In this document: positions 17,343 to 26,884 of the stretch, piece by piece
How positions within the stretch are numbered: position 1 is the stretch's first letter
How the letters are laid out: each line of letters starts with the position of its first letter
NCBI GenBank assembly: GCA_016779585.1
Contig: JADHNI010000018.1
Span: 1-53,122, forward strand
From: Pseudomonadales bacterium
Lineage (GTDB): Bacteria; Pseudomonadota; Gammaproteobacteria; Pseudomonadales; Azotimanducaceae
Direction of reading: 5' to 3'
DNA: 53,122 nt
Made by a program: the position numbers and the translations under genes
The notes under the pieces: generated by a model
Seen by the model: only the letters and a program-made list of their open reading frames with translations
Databases searched by the model: none
Told to the model about the DNA's origin: nothing

Positions 17343-18944
17343 GTGAGACGCATCACTGTAATTCTGACCTGTCTGTTTATTCAGTTGACGGATGGGACCG
17401 CCCTTGCCTCGCCGGTAGATTTCGAAAACCAGACCATCACCGTCGCAATAACCCAGGAACCTCCCCAGATGAACAGTGCCAAGGCCACCGACCAGGTGAG
17501 TGGTCTTGTTCTCGGTCACCTGATGGAAGGACTGGTCCGATATGACCGGCGAGGTCGGCTTGAACCTGGCGTCGCTGAACGCTGGGAGATGACCGATGAG
17601 AAGGCTACCTTTTACCTGAGAAAGAATGCGCTCTGGAGCGACGGCAAACCGGTGACAGCACATGACTTTGTGTTCGCCTGGCAAACCGCATTGAAACCTG
17701 TCACCGCCTCTGAATACTCTTTCATCTTCTTTCCGATAAAAAACGCACAGCAGATCAACAATGGCGAGCTACCGGCGGACAAGCTTGGCGCTGTCGCACT
17801 GGATGACCACACACTTGAAGTAACACTGGAGCGTCCAACGGCGTACTTCATCAAGCTGACCGCTTTTAACACCTTTTTCCCGATCCGTGAGGACTTCTTT
17901 AACAGCAAGGGTGACAAATACGCTGCCAACGCGGATGACCTTTTGTACAACGGCGCCTTCATCATGACCGAATGGAAGCACAGTGCTTCCCTCAAAATGG
18001 TAAAAAACCCCAACTACTGGAACAAAGATGAGATCACGCTCAATGCCATCAATGTCGACTACATAACTGCCGACACTCGCGCCCGCCTTAACCTTTATAC
18101 AGACGGCAAGATCGCATTCACGCGCCTCGACGGAGAAACATACAAGGATGCGCTCAGCCAGCGTTTTCGGATTCGCCGCTTCACGACCGGCTCAGTATTT
18201 TTCATTGAGTACAACCACAGGCCGGAGAAAGTCACCTCGAACCTGAACCTGCGCAAAGCCATCCAGCATGTGTTTGACCCGGATGAGATGGTTAACCGGG
18301 TGCTGGCGGTGCCAGGCAACCTGCGTGGCGAAAGTATATTTCCCGTCTGGTTGAACGGTGTTGAGGACAAGTTCCGCAGGGAGTATCCCGCCCCAATGGC
18401 GAGGTACAGCGTAGCAACTGCACAACAGTACCTTGATCGCGCCCGTGAAGAGCTCGGCGGTGAAATCCCCCCCCTCGTTCTGCTCGTTAGCGACAGCCCT
18501 ACAGCGACAAAACAGGGTGAATATATGCAGGGGCTGATGCTGAACAAGCTAGGTCTGGACGTCAAGATTGACGTCCAGACGTTCAAGCAACGCCTCGCAA
18601 AAATGACGTCCGGCGACTTTGATATGGTGGGCGCCGGATGGGGCCCGGACTTCGATGACATCATGACCTTCGGCGACCTCATGGCGTCCTGGAACCTTAA
18701 CAACCGCGGCCGCTATAACAACCCTGCCTACGATCGCCTTGTGCAGATTGCAATGAACAGCACAGACCCAAAAACCCGAATGGATGCCATGGGACAGGCG
18801 CAGCAGATCCTGTTCGACGATGCCGCGGTTCTTCCACAGTATGAACAGGGCATCATCTACGTGCTTCACCCGAAGGTTAAAGGTGTTGTTCGCAGAGTTG
18901 TCGGCGCGGACCCGGATTACACGCACGCCAAGGTCGTCCCCTAA
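17343..18944 (+). CDS. oppA: Oligopeptide ABC transporter substrate-binding protein
   Basis: This periplasmic family-5 solute-binding protein delivers peptides to the OppBC channel. The GTG start follows GGAG at 7 bases. The N-terminus MRRITVILTCLFIQLTDGTALAS is a signal peptide with cleavage near TALAS. Family marks are VSGLVLGHLMEGLVRYD, DFVFAWQTALKP, a KMVKNPNYWNKDEI segment and a C-terminal DDAAVLPQYEQGIIYV. At 533 residues it is full length. No lipobox is present, so it is soluble. It is the first gene of a five-gene operon; oppB starts 3 bases after its stop. Confidence 0.93.
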   Translation: MRRITVILTCLFIQLTDGTALASPVDFENQTITVAITQEPPQMNSAKATDQVSGLVLGHLMEGLVRYDRRGRLEPGVAERWEMTDEKATFYLRKNALWSDGKPVTAHDFVFAWQTALKPVTASEYSFIFFPIKNAQQINNGELPADKLGAVALDDHTLEVTLERPTAYFIKLTAFNTFFPIREDFFNSKGDKYAANADDLLYNGAFIMTEWKHSASLKMVKNPNYWNKDEITLNAINVDYITADTRARLNLYTDGKIAFTRLDGETYKDALSQRFRIRRFTTGSVFFIEYNHRPEKVTSNLNLRKAIQHVFDPDEMVNRVLAVPGNLRGESIFPVWLNGVEDKFRREYPAPMARYSVATAQQYLDRAREELGGEIPPLVLLVSDSPTATKQGEYMQGLMLNKLGLDVKIDVQTFKQRLAKMTSGDFDMVGAGWGPDFDDIMTFGDLMASWNLNNRGRYNNPAYDRLVQIAMNSTDPKTRMDAMGQAQQILFDDAAVLPQYEQGIIYVLHPKVKGVVRRVVGADPDYTHAKVVP

Positions 18945-18947
18945 AAG

Positions 18948-19880
18948 ATGCTGATGTACACCCTGAAGCGCCTGCTGGCAGGCGTCATCACCGTGTGGTT
19001 CATCGCCACGGCGACCTTTATCGCCATGCACCAGGTACCTGGCGACCCCCTGATGAACGACAAGGCTGTCTCACCTGAGATTCGCGCCAACCTCGAAGCC
19101 AAGTACGGGCTCGATAAACCGGTCACGACCCAGTACTTCATCTTTCTCAGTAACATGCTGAAAGGCGACTTCGGCATTTCCTTTACACAGCAGAACCGAA
19201 AAGTTAACGATATTATTCGCGACCACTTCCCAGTATCCGCGACTCTTGGCGTACTCGCTATTTTCTTTGCTGCCACGGGAGGGGTCCTGTTCGGTGCACT
19301 GACTGCCGTCTACCGCAACCAAATGCCGGATGTCGTGATCATGTTCCTGGTCATCCTCGGTATATCAGTACCTTCTTTTGTCTTTGCAGCCCTCGGACAG
19401 CTCATGCTGGTCAACATCAACAGCTTTTTTGGTTACTCCGTCATTCCCGTCGCCGGCTGGGGCACCATCTGGCACATGCTGATGCCGTCTCTTGTTCTCG
19501 GTCTCACTACCATGGCGTTGCTGACCCGCCTCATGCGATCTTCCATGCTCGAAGTAGTCAATGAGGACTACATCAAGACTGCCAAGGCAAAAGGGCTGTC
19601 ACCAACCCGAATCTTTTTCCGGCACCAGTTACGAAATGCGATCCTTCCGGTTATCACCGTGCTGGGCCCACAGATTGCCGCAATTACCACCGGCGGCTTC
19701 GTGGTTGAGCTTGTGTTTGCGATCCCGGGTCTCGGCCGCTACTTCGTGCAGGCCGTCCAGCAACTCGACTATACGGTCATAATGGGTACCACCGTATTCT
19801 ATGGCGCCTTCCTCGTTTTCATGGTGATAGTGGTAGACATCCTTTACGGATTCATTGACCCAAGGGTGCGACTGTCATGA
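18948..19880 (+). CDS. oppB: Oligopeptide ABC transporter permease OppB
   Basis: This inner-membrane channel subunit of 310 residues has about six helices. It begins MLMYTLKRLLAGVITVWFIA, contains the EAA cytoplasmic loop (NEDYIKTAKAKGLS...ILPVITVLG) that docks the ATPases, and ends GFIDPRVRLS, the typical OppB tail. It starts three bases after oppA and overlaps oppC by four bases, so translation is coupled. It has no unusual insertion, in contrast to its partner OppC. Confidence 0.95.
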   Translation: MLMYTLKRLLAGVITVWFIATATFIAMHQVPGDPLMNDKAVSPEIRANLEAKYGLDKPVTTQYFIFLSNMLKGDFGISFTQQNRKVNDIIRDHFPVSATLGVLAIFFAATGGVLFGALTAVYRNQMPDVVIMFLVILGISVPSFVFAALGQLMLVNINSFFGYSVIPVAGWGTIWHMLMPSLVLGLTTMALLTRLMRSSMLEVVNEDYIKTAKAKGLSPTRIFFRHQLRNAILPVITVLGPQIAAITTGGFVVELVFAIPGLGRYFVQAVQQLDYTVIMGTTVFYGAFLVFMVIVVDILYGFIDPRVRLS

Positions 19881-21280
19881 GCCTGTTCCAGCCCGACGCC
19901 AATATGTTTGAGCGCCTGGAAACCCAGGACAGCGCCGAGATCATTGCAAGGCCTTCTCTTTCGTACTGGCAGGATGCCTGGGTCAGGCTGAAGAAAAACA
20001 CGCGCGCAATTATTTCGCTAAACATCATTATCCTGCTGGCCATCTTCACGCTGATTGGCCCGCTTCTCTGGCAGGTAGACCCGGCTCTGCAGGATCTGAA
20101 CCAGGTTTCACAACCGCCCGCCATGCCCAAATCAGCTCTTGTGGTCGACCCTTTTCGCGGCTGGGAAGGGATTACCATCGACAATTATGAACCTCCTGCG
20201 GACTACGCCGACTCCGTGCCCGCACCGACCAACGTGCGTGCAGAAGGCACGGCAACCACCCAGGCTGTCAGGATTGCCTGGGACCAGGTACCGGGCGCAG
20301 ATGGATACAACGTTTACAGAAACGTAAGGGAACCCACCAGTTTTGCCGACCTGGGACTGCCGCTAGGCGCCACCTATGGCGACGAACTGAGCTACGAAGA
20401 CAGGTTGTCTCTTGAAGCCAGGGACTACTACTACTCCATAGTTCCCACAGATGGCCTGGATGAGTACGAAGTTTTCACGCAACTGGTCGTAACCCCAAAA
20501 CTCGCCATCACCCGAGATGAAGCGCTTGAACGTGGTCTGATTGACAGCCTGGATGCGGTCAACATCGGCGATGAAGTGACCATTGAGTTTCACCCGCTTG
20601 GCACGGACTATCTCGGGCGCGACATGCTGGCGCGCCTGATGGAAGGCGCCAGGGTTTCGCTGTTCATCGGTATCGTGGCACCCCTGCTTTATGTGCTGGT
20701 CGGCATTATCTATGGCGGCTTCGCGGGATATATTGGTGGCCGGTTCGACGTTCTATTAATGCGTTTCGCCGACTTCGTCGTCGCCCTGCCGTTCCTCCTG
20801 TTCATGATCCTGTTCAAGATCGCGTTTGGCATTGGTCCCGGGGAGAGCGGCATCATACCCATGCTGATCGCGCTGGTGCTACTGATGTGGCCCGCCACCG
20901 CCAGGCTGGTTCGTGGCCAGGTGCTGCAGATACGCGAAGAAGGTTACATCGAAGCAGCACGTCTTCTTGGCGCAAAGAATCATTACCTGATCATGAGGCA
21001 CATCATTCCGAACACCATGGGTGTGATCCTGGTGACACTGACCTTTGCAGTGCCCGCGGCAATTTTTACCGAAGCCTTCCTGTCGTTTATCGGCATGGGT
21101 GTTGCGCCGCCCACCCCTTCGTGGGGTTCCATGTGCAACGAGGGCGTGAAGACGATGCTCAGCCACCCTCATGAACTGTTCTTCCCGGCACTGTTTATCA
21201 GCATCACGGTACTGGCCTTTAACCTTTTGGGAGATGGACTGACTGAAGCGCTGGATTCAAAAATGAGGTCCAGGGACTGA
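19877..21280 (+). CDS. oppC: Oligopeptide ABC transporter permease OppC with an inserted FN3-like domain
   Basis: It is the second channel subunit but is 467 residues long against about 300 for usual OppC. The N-terminal cytoplasmic stretch and helix 1 (about 43-66) are normal, as is the permease part from about 230 on (PLGTDYLGRDMLARL, EAA loop EEGYIEAARLLGAKN, ending ALDSKMRSRD). Between them is an extra periplasmic region. It contains an FN3-like segment at about 112-205 (APTNVRAEG, VRIAWDQVPGADGYNVYRNV, DYYYSIVPTDG), a classic fibronectin type III pattern. The insertion is in frame and its codon use matches the neighbours, so it is not a sequencing artefact. It may contact the binding protein or the cell wall; this is inference. 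Confidence 0.92.
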   Translation: MSLFQPDANMFERLETQDSAEIIARPSLSYWQDAWVRLKKNTRAIISLNIIILLAIFTLIGPLLWQVDPALQDLNQVSQPPAMPKSALVVDPFRGWEGITIDNYEPPADYADSVPAPTNVRAEGTATTQAVRIAWDQVPGADGYNVYRNVREPTSFADLGLPLGATYGDELSYEDRLSLEARDYYYSIVPTDGLDEYEVFTQLVVTPKLAITRDEALERGLIDSLDAVNIGDEVTIEFHPLGTDYLGRDMLARLMEGARVSLFIGIVAPLLYVLVGIIYGGFAGYIGGRFDVLLMRFADFVVALPFLLFMILFKIAFGIGPGESGIIPMLIALVLLMWPATARLVRGQVLQIREEGYIEAARLLGAKNHYLIMRHIIPNTMGVILVTLTFAVPAAIFTEAFLSFIGMGVAPPTPSWGSMCNEGVKTMLSHPHELFFPALFISITVLAFNLLGDGLTEALDSKMRSRD

Positions 21281-22293
21281 TGAGCGAACCACTTCTCTCT
21301 GTAAACGACCTGGAGGTCGAATTCGACACCTATGGCGGCACAGTTAAAGCCGTTCGCGGCGTCAGCTTTGATGTCGCCAAGGGAGAAACCCTGGCGATTG
21401 TGGGTGAATCCGGCTGCGGCAAGTCCGTCACGGTTCAGACACTGATGGGCCTGATCCCGATGCCTCCGGGTCGCGTCACCAACGGCAGCGCCACCCTGAA
21501 CGGCAAAAACATTCTGAATCTTCCTGCCGCCGAGGCGAACAAGTTTCGCGGTGTTGAGATTGGCATGATTTTCCAGGACCCGATGTCATCGCTGAACCCG
21601 ACCATGACCATCGGCGACCAGATAGCGGAGACGCTGAAAGTCCATCGGGGTAAGTCGCACCAGGAAGCGTTCAACATGGCGATTGAACTGCTGGAAAAAA
21701 CTCACATACCAGAAGCAGGCAGGCGCGCGCGGCAGTACCCTTTCGAGTTTTCCGGCGGCATGCTGCAGAGAGCGATGATCGCCCAGAGCCTCGCGTGCAG
21801 CCCATCGATTCTGATTGCAGATGAACCTACAACTGCGCTGGACGTGACCATCCAGGCCCAGATCCTGGAACTCATGCTTGAGCTGCAGCGCACTGAAGAC
21901 ATGTCGATCATCCTGATTACCCATGATCTCGCGGTTGTTGCGCGCATGGCTGATCGAGTTGCGGTGATGTACGCCGGCCAGGTGGTTGAGTCCGGTTCCG
22001 TGGATGACATTTTCTATCGCTCCGCACATCCTTATACCCTGGGCCTCAAGGCAGCGATGCCTTCAAACACCCACGATCGCGACAAGTCGCTGACGCCGAT
22101 CCTTGGCAGCCCACCCGATTTGTTCAAACCACCGGAGGGTTGTGGCTACTGCGCAAGATGCCCCCATGCCATGAAAGTCTGTGCAGATCATCTGCCGGAT
22201 ATCGTCTCCGTGGCTGACGGCCATCACTCCCGCTGCTGGCTGCAGCATGAGGCTGCGCCGAGGGTCGACGAACTTCACCAGGCGGGTGCATAA
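21280..22293 (+). CDS. oppD: Oligopeptide ABC transporter ATPase OppD
   Basis: This is an ATP-binding subunit of 337 residues. It has Walker A GESGCGKS, the ABC signature FSGGMLQRAMIAQ and Walker B SILIADEPTTALD. A C-terminal oligopeptide/dipeptide domain carries the cysteine cluster GCGYCARCPHAMKVC, which in this family holds an iron-sulfur cluster or structural metal. The ATG shares a base with the oppC stop (TGATG), so it is coupled. It works as a heterodimer with OppF to power peptide import. Confidence 0.95.
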   Translation: MSEPLLSVNDLEVEFDTYGGTVKAVRGVSFDVAKGETLAIVGESGCGKSVTVQTLMGLIPMPPGRVTNGSATLNGKNILNLPAAEANKFRGVEIGMIFQDPMSSLNPTMTIGDQIAETLKVHRGKSHQEAFNMAIELLEKTHIPEAGRRARQYPFEFSGGMLQRAMIAQSLACSPSILIADEPTTALDVTIQAQILELMLELQRTEDMSIILITHDLAVVARMADRVAVMYAGQVVESGSVDDIFYRSAHPYTLGLKAAMPSNTHDRDKSLTPILGSPPDLFKPPEGCGYCARCPHAMKVCADHLPDIVSVADGHHSRCWLQHEAAPRVDELHQAGA

Positions 22294-22294
22294 C

Positions 22295-23245
22295 ATGCTG
22301 GTCCGAACGGAAGAACTGAAGAAACATTTCCTGATCGGTCAGGGCCAGACACTGCATGCCGTGGATGGTATTTCCCTGACGATTGAGGAAAACGAAATCC
22401 TCGGACTCGTCGGTGAGAGTGGCTCCGGTAAATCCACTTTCGGAAAAACCCTGATTGGATTGCATCCGAGAACATCCGGCCTGGCTTTTTACCGGGAGAC
22501 ACCACTGCCGGACAACTTCAAAACTTCAGACCACCTGCGTTACTCAAAAGAAATGCAGATGATCTTCCAGGACCCCTACTCGTCCCTCAATCCTCGCATG
22601 ACCGTGCTGGACATTATTGGCGAAGGGTTGCGGCTCCAGGGTGAGCAGACCGGCAAGGAAATTCGCGAACGGGTAGCTTACTGGCTGCAGCGAGTCGGGT
22701 TGCATCCCGATCATATGTCACGTTATCCCCACGAATTCTCAGGTGGCCAAAGGCAGCGGATCGGTATCGCGCGCGCCATGATCATCGAGCCAAATTTTGT
22801 GGTCTGCGATGAACCGATTTCAGCGCTGGACGTCTCCGTGCAGGCACAGGTCATTAACCTGCTCGACGAGCTGAAGCAGTCCATGGGTTTAACCCTGCTG
22901 TTTATCGCCCATGACCTGTCCATGGTGCGCTATGTCTCTGACCGAATGGCGGTCATGTACCTGGGCGCACTGGCTGAAGTAGGACCATCAAACGAAGTGT
23001 TTTTCGAGCCGCAGCATCCCTATACCCGGTTCCTGGTGGAATCGAATCCTGAACCAGACCCCAATACCGAAAGGGAGCGGGCCCACAAACCCATCGTTGG
23101 TGAGATTACGTCCCCCGTAAATGTGCAACCGGGTTGCCGCTTTGCCAATAGATGTCCCAGGGTGATGGACCGCTGCCGGGTTGAAACACCGCAACTGATT
23201 GCGACTTCAGAAAATCGCCAGGTCGCCTGCCATCTCTACAACTAG
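22295..23245 (+). CDS. oppF: Oligopeptide ABC transporter ATPase OppF
   Basis: This is the second ATP-binding subunit, 316 residues from ATG 22295, one base after the oppD stop. Motifs are GESGSGKST, FSGGQRQRIGIARA and FVVCDEPISALD, with a C-terminal CRFANRCPRVMDRC cluster. A longer in-frame extension upstream would overlap oppD by over 100 bases and is not credible. It ends the operon; a GC-rich hairpin (23246-23271) follows immediately. Confidence 0.94.
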   Translation: MLVRTEELKKHFLIGQGQTLHAVDGISLTIEENEILGLVGESGSGKSTFGKTLIGLHPRTSGLAFYRETPLPDNFKTSDHLRYSKEMQMIFQDPYSSLNPRMTVLDIIGEGLRLQGEQTGKEIRERVAYWLQRVGLHPDHMSRYPHEFSGGQRQRIGIARAMIIEPNFVVCDEPISALDVSVQAQVINLLDELKQSMGLTLLFIAHDLSMVRYVSDRMAVMYLGALAEVGPSNEVFFEPQHPYTRFLVESNPEPDPNTERERAHKPIVGEITSPVNVQPGCRFANRCPRVMDRCRVETPQLIATSENRQVACHLYN

Positions 23246-23271
23246 CTCTGCTCCGCTGCTAGCGGGCAGAG
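23246..23271. terminator. GC-rich hairpin between convergent opp operon and NUDIX gene
   Basis: CTCTGC pairs with GCAGAG and, inside it, CCGCT pairs with AGCGG around a GCT loop. It begins one base after the oppF stop and spans the last codons of the NUDIX gene. There is no T-run on either strand, so it may slow or protect transcripts rather than terminate strictly. Confidence 0.4.
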
Positions 23272-23831
23272 AGATCCGGCAGAATATCCATGGTTTTCGC
23301 CAACATCCTCAGTATCGACTCTTCTTCGGTATACCGGGTCAAGGATTCAAACGGAACCCAGGCAAGGTCATGGGATTCCTCGCTCACCACGAACTGATCG
23401 CTACCTGAAGACTTCAGGAGGAACCTGCAGTCATAGTGGAAGTGTTCGGGCTCATCTTTGCGCGCCGGGATGGCATGAATATCGACATCCAGGAGTTCAG
23501 ACGTGACGAACTCAATGTCAGGCAGTCCCGATTCCTCCAGGGCTTCCTGCATGGCAACACTGGCGACATTGCTTTCGCCATCAGCATGGCCGCCTGGCTG
23601 CAGCCAGCGGTCCAGCTTGGCATGATGGGTCAGCAGCACCTGCTTGCAACCTGAATCGAGCAGGAAGGCAGAACCCGTGACATGTCCGATCAGTAACGAT
23701 CTGGCGAAGCAGTTCGGGTTGGCTTGAACAAAATCCAGGTATCGCTGCACCATCCCGGATTCACCGGGGTAGCGGGCAACATAATCATTGAGAAGTTGCA
23801 GCAGTGGTTGTCGATTGTCGTCAGGCGACAT
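23259..23831 (-). CDS. NUDIX hydrolase
   Basis: This 190-residue protein has a C-terminal NUDIX domain. The box reads PGGHADGE then QEALEESGL, where the usual REXXEE Arg is replaced by Gln while both catalytic Glu residues remain. It belongs to the GGHxDGE subgroup that cleaves nucleoside diphosphate-X type substrates; the exact substrate is unknown. Its ATG lies inside the last codons of the CobT-like gene (11-base overlap), so it is co-translated with the CobS/CobT-like pair. Confidence 0.85.
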   Translation of the reverse strand: MSPDDNRQPLLQLLNDYVARYPGESGMVQRYLDFVQANPNCFARSLLIGHVTGSAFLLDSGCKQVLLTHHAKLDRWLQPGGHADGESNVASVAMQEALEESGLPDIEFVTSELLDVDIHAIPARKDEPEHFHYDCRFLLKSSGSDQFVVSEESHDLAWVPFESLTRYTEEESILRMLAKTMDILPDLSAR

Positions 23832-25659
23832 CTGATGGCAGGGCTCTCAACTTCTTGTTCGACTCTTCATCGAACAGGTCAACCAGTTGTTCAGTCATGG
23901 CATCACCCAGCTGTTCCGCGTCCGTAATGGTTACCGCTCGTCGGTAGTGGTGTGTGACATCATGGCCGATACCAATCGCCACCAGTTCCACCGGTGAATG
24001 GTTCTCGATCTGGTCAATCGCGTACTTAAGGTGCTGTTCAAGATAGTTGCTTGGATTAACGAGTAGCGTCGAGTTGTCCACGGGCAGCCCGTCGGAAATG
24101 ACCATCAGGATCTTTCGATCTTCCGGGCGACCGACAATACGATTGTGCGCCCAGAGCAGTGCCTCGCCATCGATGTTTTCCTTGAGCAGTTCTTCGCGCA
24201 TCATCAGGCCAATATTGGTTCGGGCGCGCCGCCATGGCATATCCGCTGCCTTGTAGATGATATGACGCAGGTCATTGAGTCGACCCGGCTGTGCCACCTT
24301 GCCCTGCTGCAACCAGAGCTCCCGGGACTGGCCACCGCGCCAGGCACGGGTCGTGAAACCAAGGATCTCCACCTTGACGGAACAGCGCTCAAGCGTACGA
24401 CCGAGGATATCGGCACACATCGCAGCAATCGTGATTGATCTTCCCCGCATGGAACCGGAACTGTCAATTAACAGCGATACCACCGTATCACGGAAGTTCG
24501 TGTCCTTTTCCTGCTTGAATGCCAGCGGATGGAACGGATCCATGATCACGTTCGTCAGGCGGGAAGTGTCGAGCGTACCTTCCTCAAGATCAAACTCCCA
24601 GGTCCTGTTCTGCTGGGCCATCAGTTTTCTCTGCAACCTATTGGCCAGTTTACTGATAATGACCTGGGAACTTTGCAGGTGCTTGTCCAGGACACCACGC
24701 AGACGCTCCAGTTCAACCGGGTCGCAAAGTTCATCTGCCATGACAGTTTCATCAAACTGCGTGGTATAGGCCTTGTAGGTATTCTCTTTCGGGCGCAGCC
24801 AGTTCTTCTCGCCAGACACCTCAGGTGGTGCGCCGGCTTCATCCTCATCCCCTTCCATCTCCGCCATTTCCATGGCGTCCATATCAACGGGCACTTCACC
24901 TTCAATGGCATCGGCGAGATCAGAGTCGCCACTCATGTCCTGCTCAGAAGACTCGTCGCCGGACTCGGACTGCATTTCCTCTTCCTGGTCCTGCTCGTCT
25001 TCGGATTCACCGTCCGATCCGTCCTCGCCGTAATCATCGGGGAGTCCCAGGTCGGAAATCATCTTGCGAGCGAGCTTTGTAAAAGCCTCCTGGTCAAACA
25101 GCAGGTCTTCCATACCTTCCAGATCGTCACCAAGGGCGTATTCCAGTTGATCACGCCAGAGGTCAACCACCACGTCGCCACCCACGGGAGGCTTTTTGCC
25201 GGTAATCTTTTCTCGAATGAGCATGCCTAGCGCCTCTCCGAGTGGCGCCTGGCTCTGATTTTCAATCTGCTGGTAACCGTGGTTGGTGCAGTGTTCCTGC
25301 AACTGCGCATGCAGGTTTTCACCCACACCTTTCATCAGGTAGGAACCGATACATGCGATCCGGGCATCCTCGACGCTGTCGTACACATCCTGGGCAACAC
25401 CCGCTGAAGGACGTGTTGCGCTGTGCAAACCGTCGTCATGGAAGCGATGGCGCAAGGCAAACTTGTCAGCACTGCCACGCAGCGACGCCAGTTGTTCCGG
25501 TGTCAGACCGACATCCGGCAACGGGATACGCGCTCGACTTCCCTGGAGGTAGGGTTTGCCACGGCCGAAGCTGACCTGCAGTTCCTCATTACCCGAGATC
25601 GCTCTCATGGTTGAAGTCACTGCCTGCTTGAACAACTCCGTGGAATCATCAGGATTCAC
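23821..25659 (-). CDS. CobT-like VWA protein (cobaltochelatase subunit family)
   Basis: This 612-residue protein has a helical N-terminus and a very acidic central segment (about 210-300, runs of Glu/Asp/Ser with [10 protein letters not shown]). A C-terminal VWA domain carries the metal site DSSGSM near residue 398 and a later [10 protein letters not shown]. The layout matches CobT, the third subunit of the aerobic cobaltochelatase. The GTG start has AGAGG 7 bases upstream. Its partner CobS-like ATPase precedes it by 20 bases. No CobN or other cobalamin gene is in the window, so its chelatase role is unproven; a CobST pair may serve another metalloprotein. Confidence 0.9.
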   Translation of the reverse strand: MNPDDSTELFKQAVTSTMRAISGNEELQVSFGRGKPYLQGSRARIPLPDVGLTPEQLASLRGSADKFALRHRFHDDGLHSATRPSAGVAQDVYDSVEDARIACIGSYLMKGVGENLHAQLQEHCTNHGYQQIENQSQAPLGEALGMLIREKITGKKPPVGGDVVVDLWRDQLEYALGDDLEGMEDLLFDQEAFTKLARKMISDLGLPDDYGEDGSDGESEDEQDQEEEMQSESGDESSEQDMSGDSDLADAIEGEVPVDMDAMEMAEMEGDEDEAGAPPEVSGEKNWLRPKENTYKAYTTQFDETVMADELCDPVELERLRGVLDKHLQSSQVIISKLANRLQRKLMAQQNRTWEFDLEEGTLDTSRLTNVIMDPFHPLAFKQEKDTNFRDTVVSLLIDSSGSMRGRSITIAAMCADILGRTLERCSVKVEILGFTTRAWRGGQSRELWLQQGKVAQPGRLNDLRHIIYKAADMPWRRARTNIGLMMREELLKENIDGEALLWAHNRIVGRPEDRKILMVISDGLPVDNSTLLVNPSNYLEQHLKYAIDQIENHSPVELVAIGIGHDVTHHYRRAVTITDAEQLGDAMTEQLVDLFDEESNKKLRALPSDVA

Positions 25660-25679
25660 AATGAGCCTCTAATTTCCTA

Positions 25680-26669
25680 TCAGGCCAGGACCACGTTGGC
25701 GCTGGATTCCGGCAGTTCCTCGCCCATGCAGCGCTGGTAGTATTCGGCAACAATGGCACGCTCTGTTTCATCGCATTTGTTGAGGAACGTCAGGCGGAAC
25801 GCAAAGCCATAGTCTCCAAAAATTCGCGCGTTTTCTGACCACATGATCACCGTCCTGGGCGACATGACAATCGAGATATCACCGTTCATGAAACCCTGCC
25901 GGGTCAGGTTCGCAACAGACACCATGTTGGCAACTGTCTTACGGTCCATGTCCGGCAACTTCGACACGATAATGTCAGTTTCCTTCTCGCGATCCAGGTA
26001 GTTCAGCGTGGTGACAATGTTCCAGCGGTCCATCTGGCCCTGGTTGATCTGCTGCGTACCGTGGTAAAGACCAGTAGGGTCACCCAGGCCAATCGTGTTG
26101 GTTGTCGCAAACATACGAAAAGACTGGTGCGGGCTGATTACCTTGCTCTGGTCGAGCAGCGTCAGCTTACCTTCCACTTCGAGCACTCGCTGAATCACGA
26201 ACATGACATCCGGACGACCCGCATCATATTCATCAAATACGATCGCGCAGGCGCGCTGCAGGGCCCATGGCAACAGACCTTCCTTAAACTCGGTTACCTG
26301 CTTGCCATCCTGGAGCACAATGGCGTCCTTACCAACAAGGTCGATCCTGCTGACGTGCGAGTCCAGGTTTATTCGGATACACGGCCAGTTCAGCCGAGCG
26401 GCAACCTGTTCCACGTGAGTCGATTTACCCGTGCCGTGATAGCCCTGGATCATGCAACGTCGATTGAAGGCAAATCCGGCAAGGATCGCCAACGTCGTTT
26501 CTCGATCGAACAGGTAGCTTTCATCGATTGCAGGGACATGATCTGAAGGTTCAGAGAAAGCCGGGACTTTCATATCCACGTCCAGGCCAAAGACTTCCCG
26601 TACATCAACTTCCGTATCAGGGATTCCGTCTCCTTCCAACGCACCGAGTTTTTCTGCCATTACTGCCAT
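25680..26669 (-). CDS. CobS-like AAA+ ATPase (cobaltochelatase subunit family)
   Basis: This 329-residue AAA+ protein matches CobS closely along its length. It has [13 protein letters not shown] near the start and [18 protein letters not shown]. Walker A is GYHGTGKS, followed by [20 protein letters not shown], Walker [12 protein letters not shown] and sensor [14 protein letters not shown] 26669 is preferred (TAGGT just upstream; ATG 26660 also possible) because the extra 19 residues from an earlier start have no family counterpart. In known systems CobS and CobT form the ATP-driven ring that helps CobN insert cobalt. Here only this pair is present locally. Confidence 0.9.
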   Translation of the reverse strand: MAVMAEKLGALEGDGIPDTEVDVREVFGLDVDMKVPAFSEPSDHVPAIDESYLFDRETTLAILAGFAFNRRCMIQGYHGTGKSTHVEQVAARLNWPCIRINLDSHVSRIDLVGKDAIVLQDGKQVTEFKEGLLPWALQRACAIVFDEYDAGRPDVMFVIQRVLEVEGKLTLLDQSKVISPHQSFRMFATTNTIGLGDPTGLYHGTQQINQGQMDRWNIVTTLNYLDREKETDIIVSKLPDMDRKTVANMVSVANLTRQGFMNGDISIVMSPRTVIMWSENARIFGDYGFAFRLTFLNKCDETERAIVAEYYQRCMGEELPESSANVVLA

Positions 26670-26884
26670 ACCTACATTTCTCTTGATCTGTGTTCGCAAC
26701 TCGAACAAAACCTGCCCGTCGGTCAAGACCCGGGATGATCCCAGGTTAAATGACTCGACCTACCGGAACGGGAATTATCGAGACAGTGCGGGCCCGAAAG
26801 AATAGCTTTTATGTGGGGAAAATGCCATTCGCCCTGGCTGCTGTAGAACCCGAAGGGAGCACCCGATATCAGGGCTGGCGGGGC

